Assembly (NCBI GenBank): GCA_946902875.1
Contig: OX336342.1
Coordinates: 14,935,523 to 14,999,522, forward strand
DNA: 64,000 nt
Direction: 5' to 3'
From: Nematopogon swammerdamellus
Taxonomy: Eukaryota > Arthropoda > Insecta > Lepidoptera > Adelidae
Each line of letters opens with the position of its first letter. Position 1 is the stretch's first letter. Below, in pieces: positions 1 through 10,246 of the stretch. Made by a program: the position numbers and the translations under genes. The notes beneath the pieces are model-generated. The model searched no databases. It saw only the letters and a program-made list of their open reading frames with translations, and was not told the DNA's origin.

Positions 1-1
1 T

Positions 2-3000
2 GAAACCAGCATATTACCGAAGTTACCGGAGGTACTAGCCAGAATAGACGGTCAATTAATAAATTGTTTGATTGACACAGGAAGTCAAGTAACTTGTATA
101 TCCAAAACTAGCTATGACGAGTTGACAAAAGGCGGGAAAACTTATCCAATCTTACCAATTTCAGCATTACATATTATTGGAGCGACAGGACAAAAGTCAC
201 CGAGAGTGTGTAAAATGGTATTGTTACCCTTAAATATAATGGGGATAATAATAAACGTACCATGTTTGATAGTAGAGAAATTGGTGAGACCCATCATACT
301 CGGATACAACTTCTTGGAAGAAAATAATGCAACGATAATATGCAAGACACCAACAGCATTAGAGTTAAAAGGAACCGTAAATTTAAGAGTGCCATTACAT
401 GAGTCCAAAGTAAATAAGAAGGAAGAATATTTAAATAACAACATGACAATTAAAGAAAAGGATACTACAAGACAAGAAATTTTTGAATGTTTAGAAAACA
501 TAAAAATTATTAGCACACGAGATAAACAAAATTTTAAGAATGTGCTTATAAAACATGAAAAACAATTCTCAGAGATTCCAGGCTGTACGCAAAAATATGT
601 ACATAAATTAAAATTAATAGACGAAATACCTTTTGTGAAATATGCATACCCTGTACCACATGCTTATAGAGGAAAAGTAGCGGAAAAATTGGTTGAAATG
701 GTGAACCAAGGTATATTAATGAAAGCCGCTACTCCTTATTCCAGTCCGTTAACTTATACTATAAAAAAAGATCAAAGTGTAAGGATATTATTAGATGCAA
801 GAACTCTAAACACCAAATTGGAAGGAGAGATAGAAAACCCACCATTGATATCTGAAATATTGCAAAAATTTCATGGGGTAAAGTACCTAAGTACAATAGA
901 TTTAAGCAATGCTTACTTTCAGATCCCGTTACACCCTGACAGTGTGAAATATACAGGATTTACATTCTTGAATAGATCATATGTATATCTGCGCTTACCA
1001 CAAGGATTAAAAACTTCAGTTTCAGCTTTTTCCCGTGCAATGTACTTAATATTAGGAGAAGACGTAACAGATTTCTGTGTAAATTATTTGGACGACATAA
1101 TAATTTTTACAAAAAGCACCGTGGAAGAACATATTCACCACATAGACATAGTGCTGGATAAATTAGAAGAAGGCGGATTAACGTGTCGTTTAAAAAAGTG
1201 TCAATTCCTAAAGCAAGAAATCAAAATATTAGGACATATAGTTTCACAAAAGGGCATAGAAATGGATCCCGAGAAAGTGGAAGCTATAAATGATTTCCCA
1301 GTTCCAAAGAAAGTAAGACACCTCAGAGGGTTCCTCGGTTTATGTAATTATTATCGGAAATTTATAAAAGACTACGGAACGTCAATACAACCATTATGTG
1401 AATTACTAAAAAAGGGAACTAAATGGGATTGGACAAACGACAGACAAACTCAATTTGAAACAGTAAAAAGTTTATTTTTAAAATCTGTTATGCTAACACA
1501 TCCTGATTTAACAAAGCAATTCTACTTACAAACGGATTGTTCTGCATATGCTCTTGGCGGATGTCTTTATCAAATTAACGATGAAGGAGATCACTTAGTA
1601 GTAGGGTTTTGCAGCAAAGGATTATCAGCAGCCGAAAGGAAATGGACAGTGAGCGAAAGAGAACTCTGGGCAGTAATATATTGTTTACGAAAATATGAAA
1701 CATATCTAAGGGGAGTATCAATCATCATAAGAACGGATCATCAATCCCTAACTTTCCTAAGAACTTGGAAATTACACAACAGTAGAATAACCAGATGGTT
1801 ATTGTATTTAAACCAATTTAACTTCATTGTAGAATATGTAAAAGGTACTGAAAATATTTGCGCAGATGTATTATCGAGATACACCAATAAAGCAGAGAAA
1901 ATACAAGAATTAAAGGAAATATGCCCAGAGTTAGCAGCGTTTCGAGTAAAAGGAGTTAACGAATTGAAGAATAAACTAAAGGATTTAAAAGAACTACAAC
2001 AGACGGACTTCGCTATGAAGAAAATCGCCGATACCATAAAAAACCAAATAAAACCCTCAAAACCTAAAAGCAAAACATACGAAATGATAAACAATATATT
2101 ACACTTTCGCACTGCAGACAATATACCAAAAATAGCAATACCCGAGGGGGAAATAGATAACATCATTTGGAGATATCATGAGGAACTAGGACATTTCGGC
2201 ACTCTAAAAATTAAAGGAGTACTCAGCAAGAAGTATTATTGGCTAAATATGGCAAAAAGAATTAGGGAAGTACTAAAAACTTGCCATATCTGCCAATTAG
2301 CAAAAGTTAATAATGTACGAACTATGGGAAAATTGAGCCCAGTAATCACAAATCACATAGGAGAAATAGTACTGGCTGACATATATGGACCACTACCACG
2401 ATCCAGAGGGGGAATACAATACATATTCATCATTCAGGATGGATTTTCAAAATTTATAAGAATTTATCCTTTAAAGAAAGCTAACGCCACGGCTCTTTCG
2501 AAATGTTTGAAAAACTTTGTGAAAGTTATCTTCCCTGAAATCATTATGACAGACCAAGGTACACAATTCAAATCAATAGTATGGAAAAGATTGATAAATG
2601 AATTAGGAATTAAATTAACATACACTTCTGTTTACAATCCAAGACCTAATTGTGTAGAACGAGTATGCAAAGAATTAGGAAGACTGTTTAGAACATATTG
2701 TTGTGATAGACATACTAAATGGGGTTTTATAATGAAGGAAGTAGAAGACTGTTACAATGAAATAACACACTGTAGTACAGGTTTTGCACCAACATACTTA
2801 CTAACAGGGAAAACATATCATTCACCAATAGAGAAATTCTTACCAAATATTATAAAAATTAACAAAGATAAATTAACCGAAGATAGAATTCGTGCTGCAG
2901 AAAATATTCGATTAAACGCAATAGCAAGAATTAAAAGGTATAACAAAAAGTATCAAAATGTGGTATTTGAAATAGGACAATTAGTAAAATTAAAAACAAT

Positions 3001-3199
3001 ACCTAAATCATCAGCAGAGCAGAAAGTCACGAAAAAATTCTCACTAATTTACGAAGGACCATATACCATAGCGGCGACACCTTATAAAAATAATTACACA
3101 CTAGTACACCCAGACACCGGTAAAATTAGAGGAAACTTTAATACCATACACTTAGAAAAATATTATAAAGACAAGAAAATTAAGGAAAATTGTTGTTGA
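2..3199 (+). CDS. Ty3/Gypsy Pol polyprotein, 5' partial (protease, RT, RNase H, integrase)
   Basis: The frame is open from base 2, so the gene starts left of the window; the TTG at 68 is not a real start. Domains in order: aspartic protease with Asp-Thr-Gly at 74-82; reverse transcriptase with the Tyr-Leu-Asp-Asp active site at 1085-1096; RNase H with its first Asp at 1535; integrase with a His..His/Cys-X2-Cys zinc-binding domain at about 2170-2300 and catalytic Asp 2378, Asp 2552 and Glu 2657. A basic tail follows and the stop is TGA at 3197. All catalytic residues looked for are present and no frameshift or stop breaks the frame. Gag, 5' LTR and primer site lie outside the window. The clade is uncertain, but it is clearly not the Mag-like family seen at 53-57 kb: very AT-rich codon use and little sequence resemblance. 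It sits directly upstream of two small ORFs. Confidence 0.93.
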   Translation, partial: ETSILPKLPEVLARIDGQLINCLIDTGSQVTCISKTSYDELTKGGKTYPILPISALHIIGATGQKSPRVCKMVLLPLNIMGIIINVPCLIVEKLVRPIILGYNFLEENNATIICKTPTALELKGTVNLRVPLHESKVNKKEEYLNNNMTIKEKDTTRQEIFECLENIKIISTRDKQNFKNVLIKHEKQFSEIPGCTQKYVHKLKLIDEIPFVKYAYPVPHAYRGKVAEKLVEMVNQGILMKAATPYSSPLTYTIKKDQSVRILLDARTLNTKLEGEIENPPLISEILQKFHGVKYLSTIDLSNAYFQIPLHPDSVKYTGFTFLNRSYVYLRLPQGLKTSVSAFSRAMYLILGEDVTDFCVNYLDDIIIFTKSTVEEHIHHIDIVLDKLEEGGLTCRLKKCQFLKQEIKILGHIVSQKGIEMDPEKVEAINDFPVPKKVRHLRGFLGLCNYYRKFIKDYGTSIQPLCELLKKGTKWDWTNDRQTQFETVKSLFLKSVMLTHPDLTKQFYLQTDCSAYALGGCLYQINDEGDHLVVGFCSKGLSAAERKWTVSERELWAVIYCLRKYETYLRGVSIIIRTDHQSLTFLRTWKLHNSRITRWLLYLNQFNFIVEYVKGTENICADVLSRYTNKAEKIQELKEICPELAAFRVKGVNELKNKLKDLKELQQTDFAMKKIADTIKNQIKPSKPKSKTYEMINNILHFRTADNIPKIAIPEGEIDNIIWRYHEELGHFGTLKIKGVLSKKYYWLNMAKRIREVLKTCHICQLAKVNNVRTMGKLSPVITNHIGEIVLADIYGPLPRSRGGIQYIFIIQDGFSKFIRIYPLKKANATALSKCLKNFVKVIFPEIIMTDQGTQFKSIVWKRLINELGIKLTYTSVYNPRPNCVERVCKELGRLFRTYCCDRHTKWGFIMKEVEDCYNEITHCSTGFAPTYLLTGKTYHSPIEKFLPNIIKINKDKLTEDRIRAAENIRLNAIARIKRYNKKYQNVVFEIGQLVKLKTIPKSSAEQKVTKKFSLIYEGPYTIAATPYKNNYTLVHPDTGKIRGNFNTIHLEKYYKDKKIKENCC

Positions 3200-3246
3200 A
3201 AATTTAAATAAAACTGAAAATTTTCAGGGTTCAAACAAAACTACGG

Positions 3247-3636
3247 ATGGAACAAATAAAATCAGTAATAATACAACTAACTGAAGAAATGATAACACAA
3301 AGATATAAATTACTACAACTCAACATTGAAATAAATATAAAAACAATAAGGAAAGAAGTCCTTTGTAATAAACAGGAAATTAGCAACAACATCTATAAGG
3401 AAATTTTGGAAAACACAGCAAAGTTGGACCAATTGGAAAAGGAAATGAAATTAGAAAGAAAATTTCATCTTGAAAAACAAAATAAGTTAAGAAAATGCAT
3501 GAGCATTTACAGAAGATTAGGGAAAATAAAAAATAGAATGATCCTTTTGGAACAAAATAACAGGGTAGAGAAGGCGAAGATACATAAAGAATTACAAAAT
3601 TTAAGACTGGCCTGGAAAGAGAATTGTGGAAAATAA
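3247..3636 (+). CDS. Coiled-coil ORF in the env position of the Ty3/Gypsy element (129 aa)
   Basis: Not recognised. It starts 47 nt after the pol stop. The product is rich in Lys, Glu, Asn, Ile and Leu, with leucines and isoleucines spaced as in long amphipathic helices from about residue 20 to 120. No signal peptide or membrane segment is visible, so it is not a normal Env. A polypyrimidine-poor but acceptable splice acceptor (TTTTCAG, ending 3227) lies 19 nt before the ATG, as expected if the ORF is read from a spliced subgenomic RNA. Base composition matches the pol gene before it, arguing that it belongs to the element. A captured or chance ORF cannot be excluded. Confidence 0.55.
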   Translation: MEQIKSVIIQLTEEMITQRYKLLQLNIEINIKTIRKEVLCNKQEISNNIYKEILENTAKLDQLEKEMKLERKFHLEKQNKLRKCMSIYRRLGKIKNRMILLEQNNRVEKAKIHKELQNLRLAWKENCGK

Positions 3637-3830
3637 GAAAACATAAATGAACTACATAACACTTAAAACAAAACAAATAAATAAAAAAATAAATAGATAC
3701 AAAATTAGGATTTCAAAAAAAAAAAAAAAACCCCGCAACAAAATATTTTATGACCACCTATTTTCAGAGAAAAGAAAAGTTTTGATGAAAATACATTTTT
3801 GACAGGTTTTGAGAAGATCAGAAAAGAGAC

Positions 3831-4337
3831 ATGATGAATCAGAAGGAAATAGAGTCAAAAAGGAAAGAATTAATGCAGTTCCAAGAAGAAGAAGAGAAAG
3901 AGGAACAATTACTAAAAACAAAAGTCTACAGACTGGACATAACAAAAAGAATGTTAACAATAATGGAAGAAGAACACCAAGAAACAATAGGAACAGCGGA
4001 GGAACAGGAGCCAAAAGTAGGGAGCAGACTTCAACATGATTTACACAGAAGACAGAAACGGTTGGAGAAAGACATAACGCTTCACAAAAAAAAATCAAAT
4101 ATCAGGAAAGTCAGGAGAGAGAAACTAATATCAGAATATGAAGGACAACTTCAACAAATCACACAGTTTGTGACGACGGAAATGAATTGGTTGTCCAAAC
4201 AGAAGAGCAAGAAACAAGAATCAGACGGGCCTGAGAGAGAAGGATCCATCATCAATCCACAGTCAGATTTGATTCCGGTTATAGAAGACTACATAGACCA
4301 GAATTTTAACCATATAATTAACACATTGGAGTTTTAA
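3831..4337 (+). CDS. Second coiled-coil ORF downstream of pol (168 aa)
   Basis: Not recognised. The ORF begins with two consecutive ATGs (3831, 3834). A possible splice acceptor (TTTGACAG, ending 3805) lies 25 nt upstream and another (TTTTCAG, ending 3767) farther up. The product is strongly charged: a Glu-rich stretch at about residues 12-30, a Lys/Arg-rich middle and a more acidic, less helical C-terminus ending in Ile-Asn-Thr-Leu-Glu-Phe. Helical heptad character is clear over roughly residues 5-120. No signal peptide or transmembrane segment is seen. It differs in sequence from the preceding coiled-coil ORF. Between the two lie about 190 nt of A-rich DNA. Probably a structural or accessory protein of the retroelement (inference). 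Confidence 0.5.
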   Translation: MMNQKEIESKRKELMQFQEEEEKEEQLLKTKVYRLDITKRMLTIMEEEHQETIGTAEEQEPKVGSRLQHDLHRRQKRLEKDITLHKKKSNIRKVRREKLISEYEGQLQQITQFVTTEMNWLSKQKSKKQESDGPEREGSIINPQSDLIPVIEDYIDQNFNHIINTLEF

Positions 4338-4389
4338 AAGAAAAAAAAACTAAATCTAAACAGATTTCATTAGTAAAGATTTTATTTTG

Positions 4390-4756
4390 TTTTCCATTCA
4401 TACAGGGTGTTTTCTATTCATACAGGGTGTTTTCTATTCATACAGGGTGTTTTCCGTTCATACTGGGTGTCCATTCATACAGGGGGTTTTCCATTCATAC
4501 AGGGGGTTTTCTATTCATACAGGGTGTTTTCCGTTCATACTGGGTGTCCATTCATACAGGGGGTTTTCCATTCATACAGGGGGTTTTCTATTCATACAGG
4601 GTGTTTTCCGTTCATACTGGTGTCCATTCATACAGGGGGTTTTCTATTCATACAGGGTGTTTTCTATTCATACAGGATGTTTTCCATACATACAGGGTGT
4701 TTTCCGTTCATACTGGGTGTCATCCATTCATACAGGGTGTTTACCTTTCATACAGG
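4390..4756 (+). repeat. Tandem array of a ~20-bp unit with higher-order structure
   Basis: About 18 copies of a unit resembling TTTTCTATTCATACAGGGTG. Three variants (CTATTCATACAGGG, CCGTTCATACTGGG, CCATTCATACAGGGGG) alternate in a fixed order, giving a higher-order repeat of about 94 bp present about three times. All three plus-strand frames stay open through it, which is a by-product of the repeat and not coding evidence. It starts about 50 nt after the second coiled-coil ORF. Confidence 0.95.
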
Positions 4757-4762
4757 TTTTGG

Positions 4763-5140
4763 GTTAATTCACGTGCGTCCCAGCGTGAATTCCTTATAAA
4801 AAGGGGGGTCACTTAACATTCTCTGTTAGGGTTTTAGGTTAATTCACGAGCGTCCCAGCGTGAATTCCTTATAAAAAAGGGGGGTCACTTAACGTTCTCT
4901 GTTAGGGTTTTAGGTTAATTCACGTGCGTCCCAGCGTGAATTCCTTATAAAAAAGGGGGGTCACTTAACGTTCTCTGTTAGGGTTTTAGGTTAATTCACG
5001 TGCGTCCCAGCGTGAATTCCTTATAAAAAGGGGGGTCACTTAACATTCTCTGTTAGGGTTTTAGGTTAATTCTTGTGCGTCCCAGCTAGAATTCCTTTAT
5101 TATAATATGAGGACATTAACATGTTCGATAGGGTTTAAAA
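4763..5140 (+). repeat. Five tandem 75-76-bp units, four with a TATA box and a hairpin
   Basis: Units begin at 4763, 4838, 4914, 4990 and 5065. Each has an inverted repeat (AATTCACG..CGTGAATT), then TATAAAAA followed by a G-run and CACTTAAC. The first four copies are nearly identical; the fifth is diverged and its TATA is replaced by an AT-rich variant. The layout resembles a reiterated core promoter or enhancer and may be the U3 of a long LTR (inference). Confidence 0.9.
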
Positions 5141-5215
5141 TTAAATCTCGCTAGTTCTGGCGTGATGCATCTGTGATAAAAATTACAATAAAGAACACAA
5201 GTACACATTGTTAAT

Positions 5216-5540
5216 ATAAGTTTAATTTTAAGGAGATTGATTTTTGTTGTATTTTATGTAATTTAACAGTTTGTAAACAGGTTTAATTTCATAGAAGAAG
5301 ATTAATAAAATAAATTTTGTTGCATTTTATGTAATTTAACAGGTTGTAAACAGGTTTAATTTTATAGAAGAAAGTTAATAAAACGATTTTTGTTGCATTT
5401 CATGTAATTCAACAGGTTGTAACAGGTTTAATTTTATTTAAGAAGATTGAAAATATGATTTTGATACATTTTATGTAATTTAACAGTATGTAAACATGTT
5501 TAATTTTATAGAAGAAGACTAATAAAATGATTTAATAATA
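5216..5540 (+). repeat. Five tandem 72-75-bp AT-rich units
   Basis: Units carry GTTTAATTTTATAGAAGAAG followed by TTAATAAAA, TTGCATTTTATGTAATTTAAC and a TGTAAACAG block. The copies are unequally diverged. The array directly follows the TATA-bearing array, and long A/T homopolymers follow it up to about 5810. Confidence 0.88.
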
Positions 5541-6200
5541 AAAAAAAAAAAAATTTTTTTTTCTTTAAAAAAAAAAAAAAGAAAACAATCCTTCTAAGCA
5601 TTTACAAACAGGTTAGTAAATATTTATAAAAAAAAAAAAAAAAAAAAATTTTTTGTAAAATATATAAAATATTGACATTTTGTGTTATTTTACAGGTTAC
5701 AAGAAAACCTACAAAGGAAAAGGATTGTGATAAAATAGGAACCAGAGAAAATTTATCTAATGGAATAACCTTGTAAAATAAAGTAAAATTAAAAAAAAAA
5801 AAAAAAAAAATGTAATTTTATTAAGCGCCTTGTCAAAATTGATTATGTGAAACAACCTACTGTTACGCATAATCGTTACACTATACAAAACCTTCTTCAA
5901 TTTCTATTATCACGTTATCTATCGGTGACTTTTATCATGTTAAGGATACTTTGTCGGTAGCGAGCGTATTGAATTGTTGATAGACGTAGTTGTGGGTTAC
6001 ATTCTCATAAATACTGTAAATAAACCACTAGAGTAGTGCTCATTAAATTATTGTTAAAATAAATAGATTCATACGGGTTAGAAAATTAAAATTAAATTTC
6101 ACAGAGTAAGTAAAGTCATGCGGGCGAAGAAAAAAAAAAATAATAAATAAATATATTAATTAATTCTAAAATAAAAAGAAAAAAAAATAATGAACTACTT
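5541..6200. other. AT-rich region with long poly-A tracts; possible LTR-like block
   Basis: Poly-A/T tracts lie at about 5545-5580, 5626-5650 and 5790-5810. From 5870 to 6080 the sequence is less biased, begins TGTTACGC and contains several AATAAA signals (for example near 6017), as a retroelement terminal repeat might. No second copy lies in the window, so an LTR cannot be proven. No gene seen. Confidence 0.35.
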
Positions 6201-6346
6201 GCATAGCCTAAGCCGGTGATGGTAAGGTGTGTTATGTGTTCTTCACGGACCAGTTCTGTCCTGCCGAACTGCTTACATAGCCTAAGCCAGGAGTGGTAAG
6301 GCGTGTATTGCATTGTAAACAGTGATGTACTGTATCGGTCCTTACG
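6201..6346 (+). repeat. Dispersed/tandem 'GCATAGCCTAAGCC' repeat, copy 1
   Basis: Two half-units of about 82 bp, each starting with (G/A)CATAGCCTAAGCC and followed by GGTGGTAAGG or a variant. The stretch ends in a block with GTGATGTACTGT and TCGGTCC. The same structure recurs at 7210-7360. Confidence 0.85.
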
Positions 6347-7209
6347 ATAAATAATAATAATAATAATAATTCTCGTCTCCCGTCGCCGGCGAGAATACCG
6401 TCTTTTGTTTATGTCTGTTTGTATAAATTTTATATAGGTAATTTATTTTATAAATATATAAAATTAATATAAATAAGTAAAAAAAAAAAAAAAAAAAAAA
6501 AAAACGGGAAACAAATATGACAAAATAAATAAATAAAATGCTGTACAGTGAGGAGAGTTAGACTAAATTACTTCTAAATAAGAAGTAACAAAAATTTAAA
6601 ATAGACTTGTTGACTTGAGTGGATGGTTTTGGATGTTTGTGTAAAATACGCGAGTAAACCTGCGGGTATTGTAGTGTCTGTACTCTGTAGTGAAATTTCC
6701 TTCTAATGAGAGCAGCGCTCTAACCTGAAGGGACCTTTACAAGGAATCAGGATACTTTGGCTTCGTTTGGTTTTCCCATACATTGCTTCGAAAATAATGT
6801 TAAATTAAATTCAGTGTGAAGAACACACAATTTGGGACTTAGAAAAGGTGAGGTGAAAATGCCTTAAGTGCAGAACTTTACATTTTACTGAGTCTGACTC
6901 ACGCTGGGGAGGGATTATGACATCGTCTACTAAAGGCGTTCCGAACACAAAAAAATGGAGCGTTGGAAGTTCAGGATGACATTTTCTGGTCTATTTACAG
7001 TGAATGAGTGTAGTATTTGGTTTGAAATCATTAACCGGAGAAATGTTGGAGGAGTTAAAGTAGAATCGTTTACAAGCATACCGAGTCCGTCTATTCGTCA
7101 ATAGGTGAGTTAGGATCCAAAATGATGCATGAGTCGATTTCGAAGTCTTTTGAAAATATGTATCCCGACTACTCTGCCTTTAATGGAAGCTTGTTGTGCT
7201 AGGATACAT

Positions 7210-7360
7210 GCATAGCCTAAGCCGGAGGTGGTAAGGTGTGTTATGTGTTCTTCACGGACCAGTTCTGTCCTGCCGAACTGCTTGCATAGCCTAAGCCGGA
7301 GGTGGTAAGGTGTGTATTGCACTGTAAGCGGTGATGTTCTGTTTCGGCCCATACGGTAAA
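7210..7360 (+). repeat. 'GCATAGCCTAAGCC' repeat, copy 2, with a partial copy at 7559-7599
   Basis: Nearly the same 150 bp as 6201-6346, including the internal two-fold repeat and the TTCTTCACGGACCAGTTCTG block. A third, partial copy (CTAAGCCGGAGGTGGTAAGG) lies at 7559-7599. The intervening 6350-7200 stretch holds poly-A, TAA runs and no recognisable gene. Confidence 0.85.
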
Positions 7361-7599
7361 GGATGAGACTAGAGGTTCCTGCACTGTTGGGAAATCTGTT
7401 AGAGGCAGAATATAGGGATCTAAGGCTTTGAGGTGATAACTTTTGCCTAAATTCCTAGATTTATTAATAATAAACTAAATCAATTACACTAAAATATTTG
7501 TTTAATGTAGTATTGGCACGAGCTGCAAATGGAAGATAAGGGAAAGAGTGCAAACATGGTCTAAGCCGGAGGTGGTAAGGTTGTGGTATGCATTCTAAA

Positions 7600-8400
7600 A
7601 ATCTTTTCTCTTTAAGCTAAGGGAGATAAATCCTAAGCTGGAGGGTAAGAACTTCCTAAAGCACGTGGACAGATGGTGTTGAAAAAAAAAAAAAAACACA
7701 CAAATTAAAAATTATAGAAGAAGGGGGTCTCTGGAAGGGAACTTGAACCCTAACAGTGATAAATAATTATATATACAAACTTCTTGGAAGGGAACAATAA
7801 AACCCTAACAAAGAAGAAGTAATTTTCAAGATCATAATGTATATAGCTTCTTAACGAGATCAAGCGTCACGGAATGAGGTTCCGTTGACTTTGCTTCGTT
7901 ACGAACCTCTATGCGGGCGACTGTGATGGAATCACACAAGGTAAAAAAGATAAATATATAGCCAATAGTAATTCAAAGCTAAATTATAGAACATTAAAAC
8001 GTTTCATTAACAAAATAATTTATATTACAATTTAACTAATCACCTAATAAATTCAATCGTGACTGCACACTCCACTAAGAAATAAAATGGCGCGAACGGC
8101 CATTACAATACGACGCGCAATTAGACAAACAAGAAATATAATAACATCAGTTGGTTCGCATATAAAACACTATAGAGCGCCGAGGCGGGGAAGGTAGCAT
8201 GAGGTAATCCTGACACGCGGTGAGAGGGGAACAAGACATGGGCGCGTACGAAACGGCGGAGAGGTGAGGTAAGAAGGCGCGCGTCTTGCGGGCGCGGGGT
8301 CAGAGATCGCGGTATCATCACGCCGTTTGAGCGCGGCTTGAGGTAGCGAGTCAAGGAGCGCGAGTAGTGATTATTTCGCTGCGAGTTGTTAGTATGAAAG
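7600..8400. other. Non-coding stretch; nothing recognised beyond short direct repeats
   Basis: Contains two copies of TGGAAGGGAAC..AACCCTAACA (about 7732 and 7784). From 8160 it is GC-rich with repeated TGAGGTA words; that GC-rich block resembles the one at about 9240-9390. Confidence 0.5.
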
Positions 8401-8404
8401 AATG

Positions 8405-9005
8405 AATTATTGTCAAGACACGATCGTGACACGCTCATACTGCGGGGACACCGTACGTTTTGTTCCTATGTGTCAGAAACGTGACAAGCTCATACTAATA
8501 ATTTATTTTTATTTCCATACTAAATTTGTGTCAGGACACGAATGTGACACGGCCATACTACGAGGCCGCCGTTCGATTTGTTCTTGCATGACACAACCGT
8601 GTCCAGCACATACTAATTAATCTAATTTTATCTCCATACTAAAATAGTATCAGGACACGAATGTGACACGGCCATACTACGAGGCCACCGTTCGATTTGT
8701 TCGAGCGTGTCACAACCGTGTCCAGCCCATACTAAAAATTAAATTCTATCTCCATACGAAATTTCGCTCTGTGACACGAACGTGTCACGGCCATACTACG
8801 AGGCAACCGAGCGTTTTGTTCCTGCGTGTCAAGAACGTGTCACGGCCATACTAAGAGGGCGCCGTTCGATTTGTTCCTGCGTGTCCGATTCGTGTCGAGT
8901 CCATACTAATGATTCAATTTAATCTCCATACTAAATTCGTGTCAGGACACGAATGTGACACGGCCATACTATGAGGTCGCTGGTCTATTTGTTCCTGCGT
9001 GTCTG
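8405..9005 (+). repeat. 118-bp minisatellite with GTGTC/GACAC palindromes, array 1
   Basis: The motif CGGCCATACTACGAGG and variants recurs at about 8431, 8553, 8671, 8789, 8845 and 8964, i.e. every 118-122 bp with one half-step of 56 bp. Each unit contains inverted CGTGTC..GACACG elements, a TTCGATTTGTTCCTGCGTG block and CATACTAA..ATCTCCATACTAAA. The unit is itself a diverged dimer of about 58-bp halves. Confidence 0.9.
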
Positions 9006-9864
9006 GAATCTGGACATGACGGAGTTTATGGGAATTTGAAGTTTCGTGATCTCTGTGAAGATATCGCACAGGGTCTAAAATTATTTTAATAATTATTTAT
9101 TAATGATTCAAACTAATACACTAAACATTTTATAAAGGGAAGAGTATATAAACAAAGTACCAGTTATTAAACAAAAACATAAAATAAAACAAAACAACGT
9201 TTCATTGAGTATGACGCCAACATTCAAATAAATATCCGTTGGAGCGTGCGCGCGGGGCGGAGAGAGGTATGAGGTAAACAAGACAAGGGGTGAGGTATTA
9301 CCGAGCTGCGGGCGCGCGTGGGCCGCGGGGCGAGGCGGAGCGACCTGAGGTAATTTGTCAAGCGGTGCGGGAGGGGTTTTCGTTAAGCGGTGTTAGTATG
9401 AAGGAATGGTTTCGTGTCCTGACATGAATAAAACACGACGATGGTAAGGAGATTTCGATTGGTTTCTGCGTGTCCAGGTTCCGTACATGAATAGTATTAT
9501 CAAACACGGAAGATGGTATCACGCATGTACAGGAATTAATATATAGACAATAAGAAAACTAACAACTTGGAACGTTAGCATTTTAAATGAAAATACTCGA
9601 AGAATATAGACGATATTAAACAAAAATATATAAATAAAACACTCCGTTATGGCGCTAAAAGTCGATTTATTAATAGAGCACATGTAATAACATCAATTAA
9701 TTTATATAACAAAAGCAACAGTTCTCTGCATGCGGAGATGCACAATGGGTGCGGGGAAGTGGTGTTAAAACCCCCGAAGTAGAGGTAAATCGCATCGCTG
9801 ACGAGCGAAACAGCTTTAGGTACCATGTGGAAGGTACGAAGAGGGTTTGTTTTCCCTCCAAAAT
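9006..9864. other. Spacer between the two 118-bp arrays; no gene seen
   Basis: 9240-9390 is GC-rich with TGAGGTA words and is followed by GTTAGTATGAAGGAATG at about 9389-9405. The same order is found before array 1 (8390), suggesting the spacer plus array was duplicated as one block. Confidence 0.5.
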
Positions 9865-10135
9865 CGAATTTATATCGTGTCACAAACGTGTCCAGTTCAT
9901 ACTAAAAACATAAAATTATCCTCCATACAAAATTACGAGTCCGGACAGAAACGTGACACGGCCATACTACGAGGCAGCCGATCGATTTGTTCCTGCGTGA
10001 CACAAACGTGTCCAGCCCATACTAAAAATCGAAATTCAATCTCCATACAAAATCGCGCTCCGTGACACGAACGTGTCATGGCCATACTAGGAGGCCACCG
10101 TTCGATTTGTTCCTGCGTGTCAGGATTGTGACACG
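9865..10135 (+). repeat. 118-bp palindromic minisatellite, array 2
   Basis: Two full units with GGCCATACTA at about 9961 and 10080 (119 bp apart) and the same CGTGTC/GACACG inverted elements as array 1. It ends about 10 nt before a TATA box. Confidence 0.88.
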
Positions 10136-10144
10136 AGGAAAGAT

Positions 10145-10211
10145 TATAAAAGGAGAGGGAGGGGAGCGTGGGCAGTTCAGTCTGTTTTGGGAGTCGAAGG
10201 AGACGGTCGTG
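10145..10211 (+). promoter_or_regulatory. Candidate core promoter: TATA, initiator and DPE-like motif
   Basis: TATAAAAG at 10145-10152, an insect-type initiator TTCAGTC with A at 10179, and AGACG/GGTCG motifs at 10201-10209, roughly where a downstream promoter element would sit. The segment between is purine-rich. It directly follows the 118-bp array and precedes two more tandem arrays, so it may start a repeat-rich leader transcript of a retroelement (inference). Confidence 0.4.
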
Positions 10212-10246
10212 CGTATTTAGCGAGAGCCCAGGTACGAAAGTTAGTA

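Noticed and set aside
4387..4816. Three overlapping ORFs of about 125-130 codons in all plus frames
   Set aside because: A stop-free tandem repeat; the products are the same repeat read in different frames.
8405..9005. CRISPR-like array of regularly spaced repeats
   Set aside because: The spacers are part of the repeat unit, the genome is eukaryotic and no cas genes occur.
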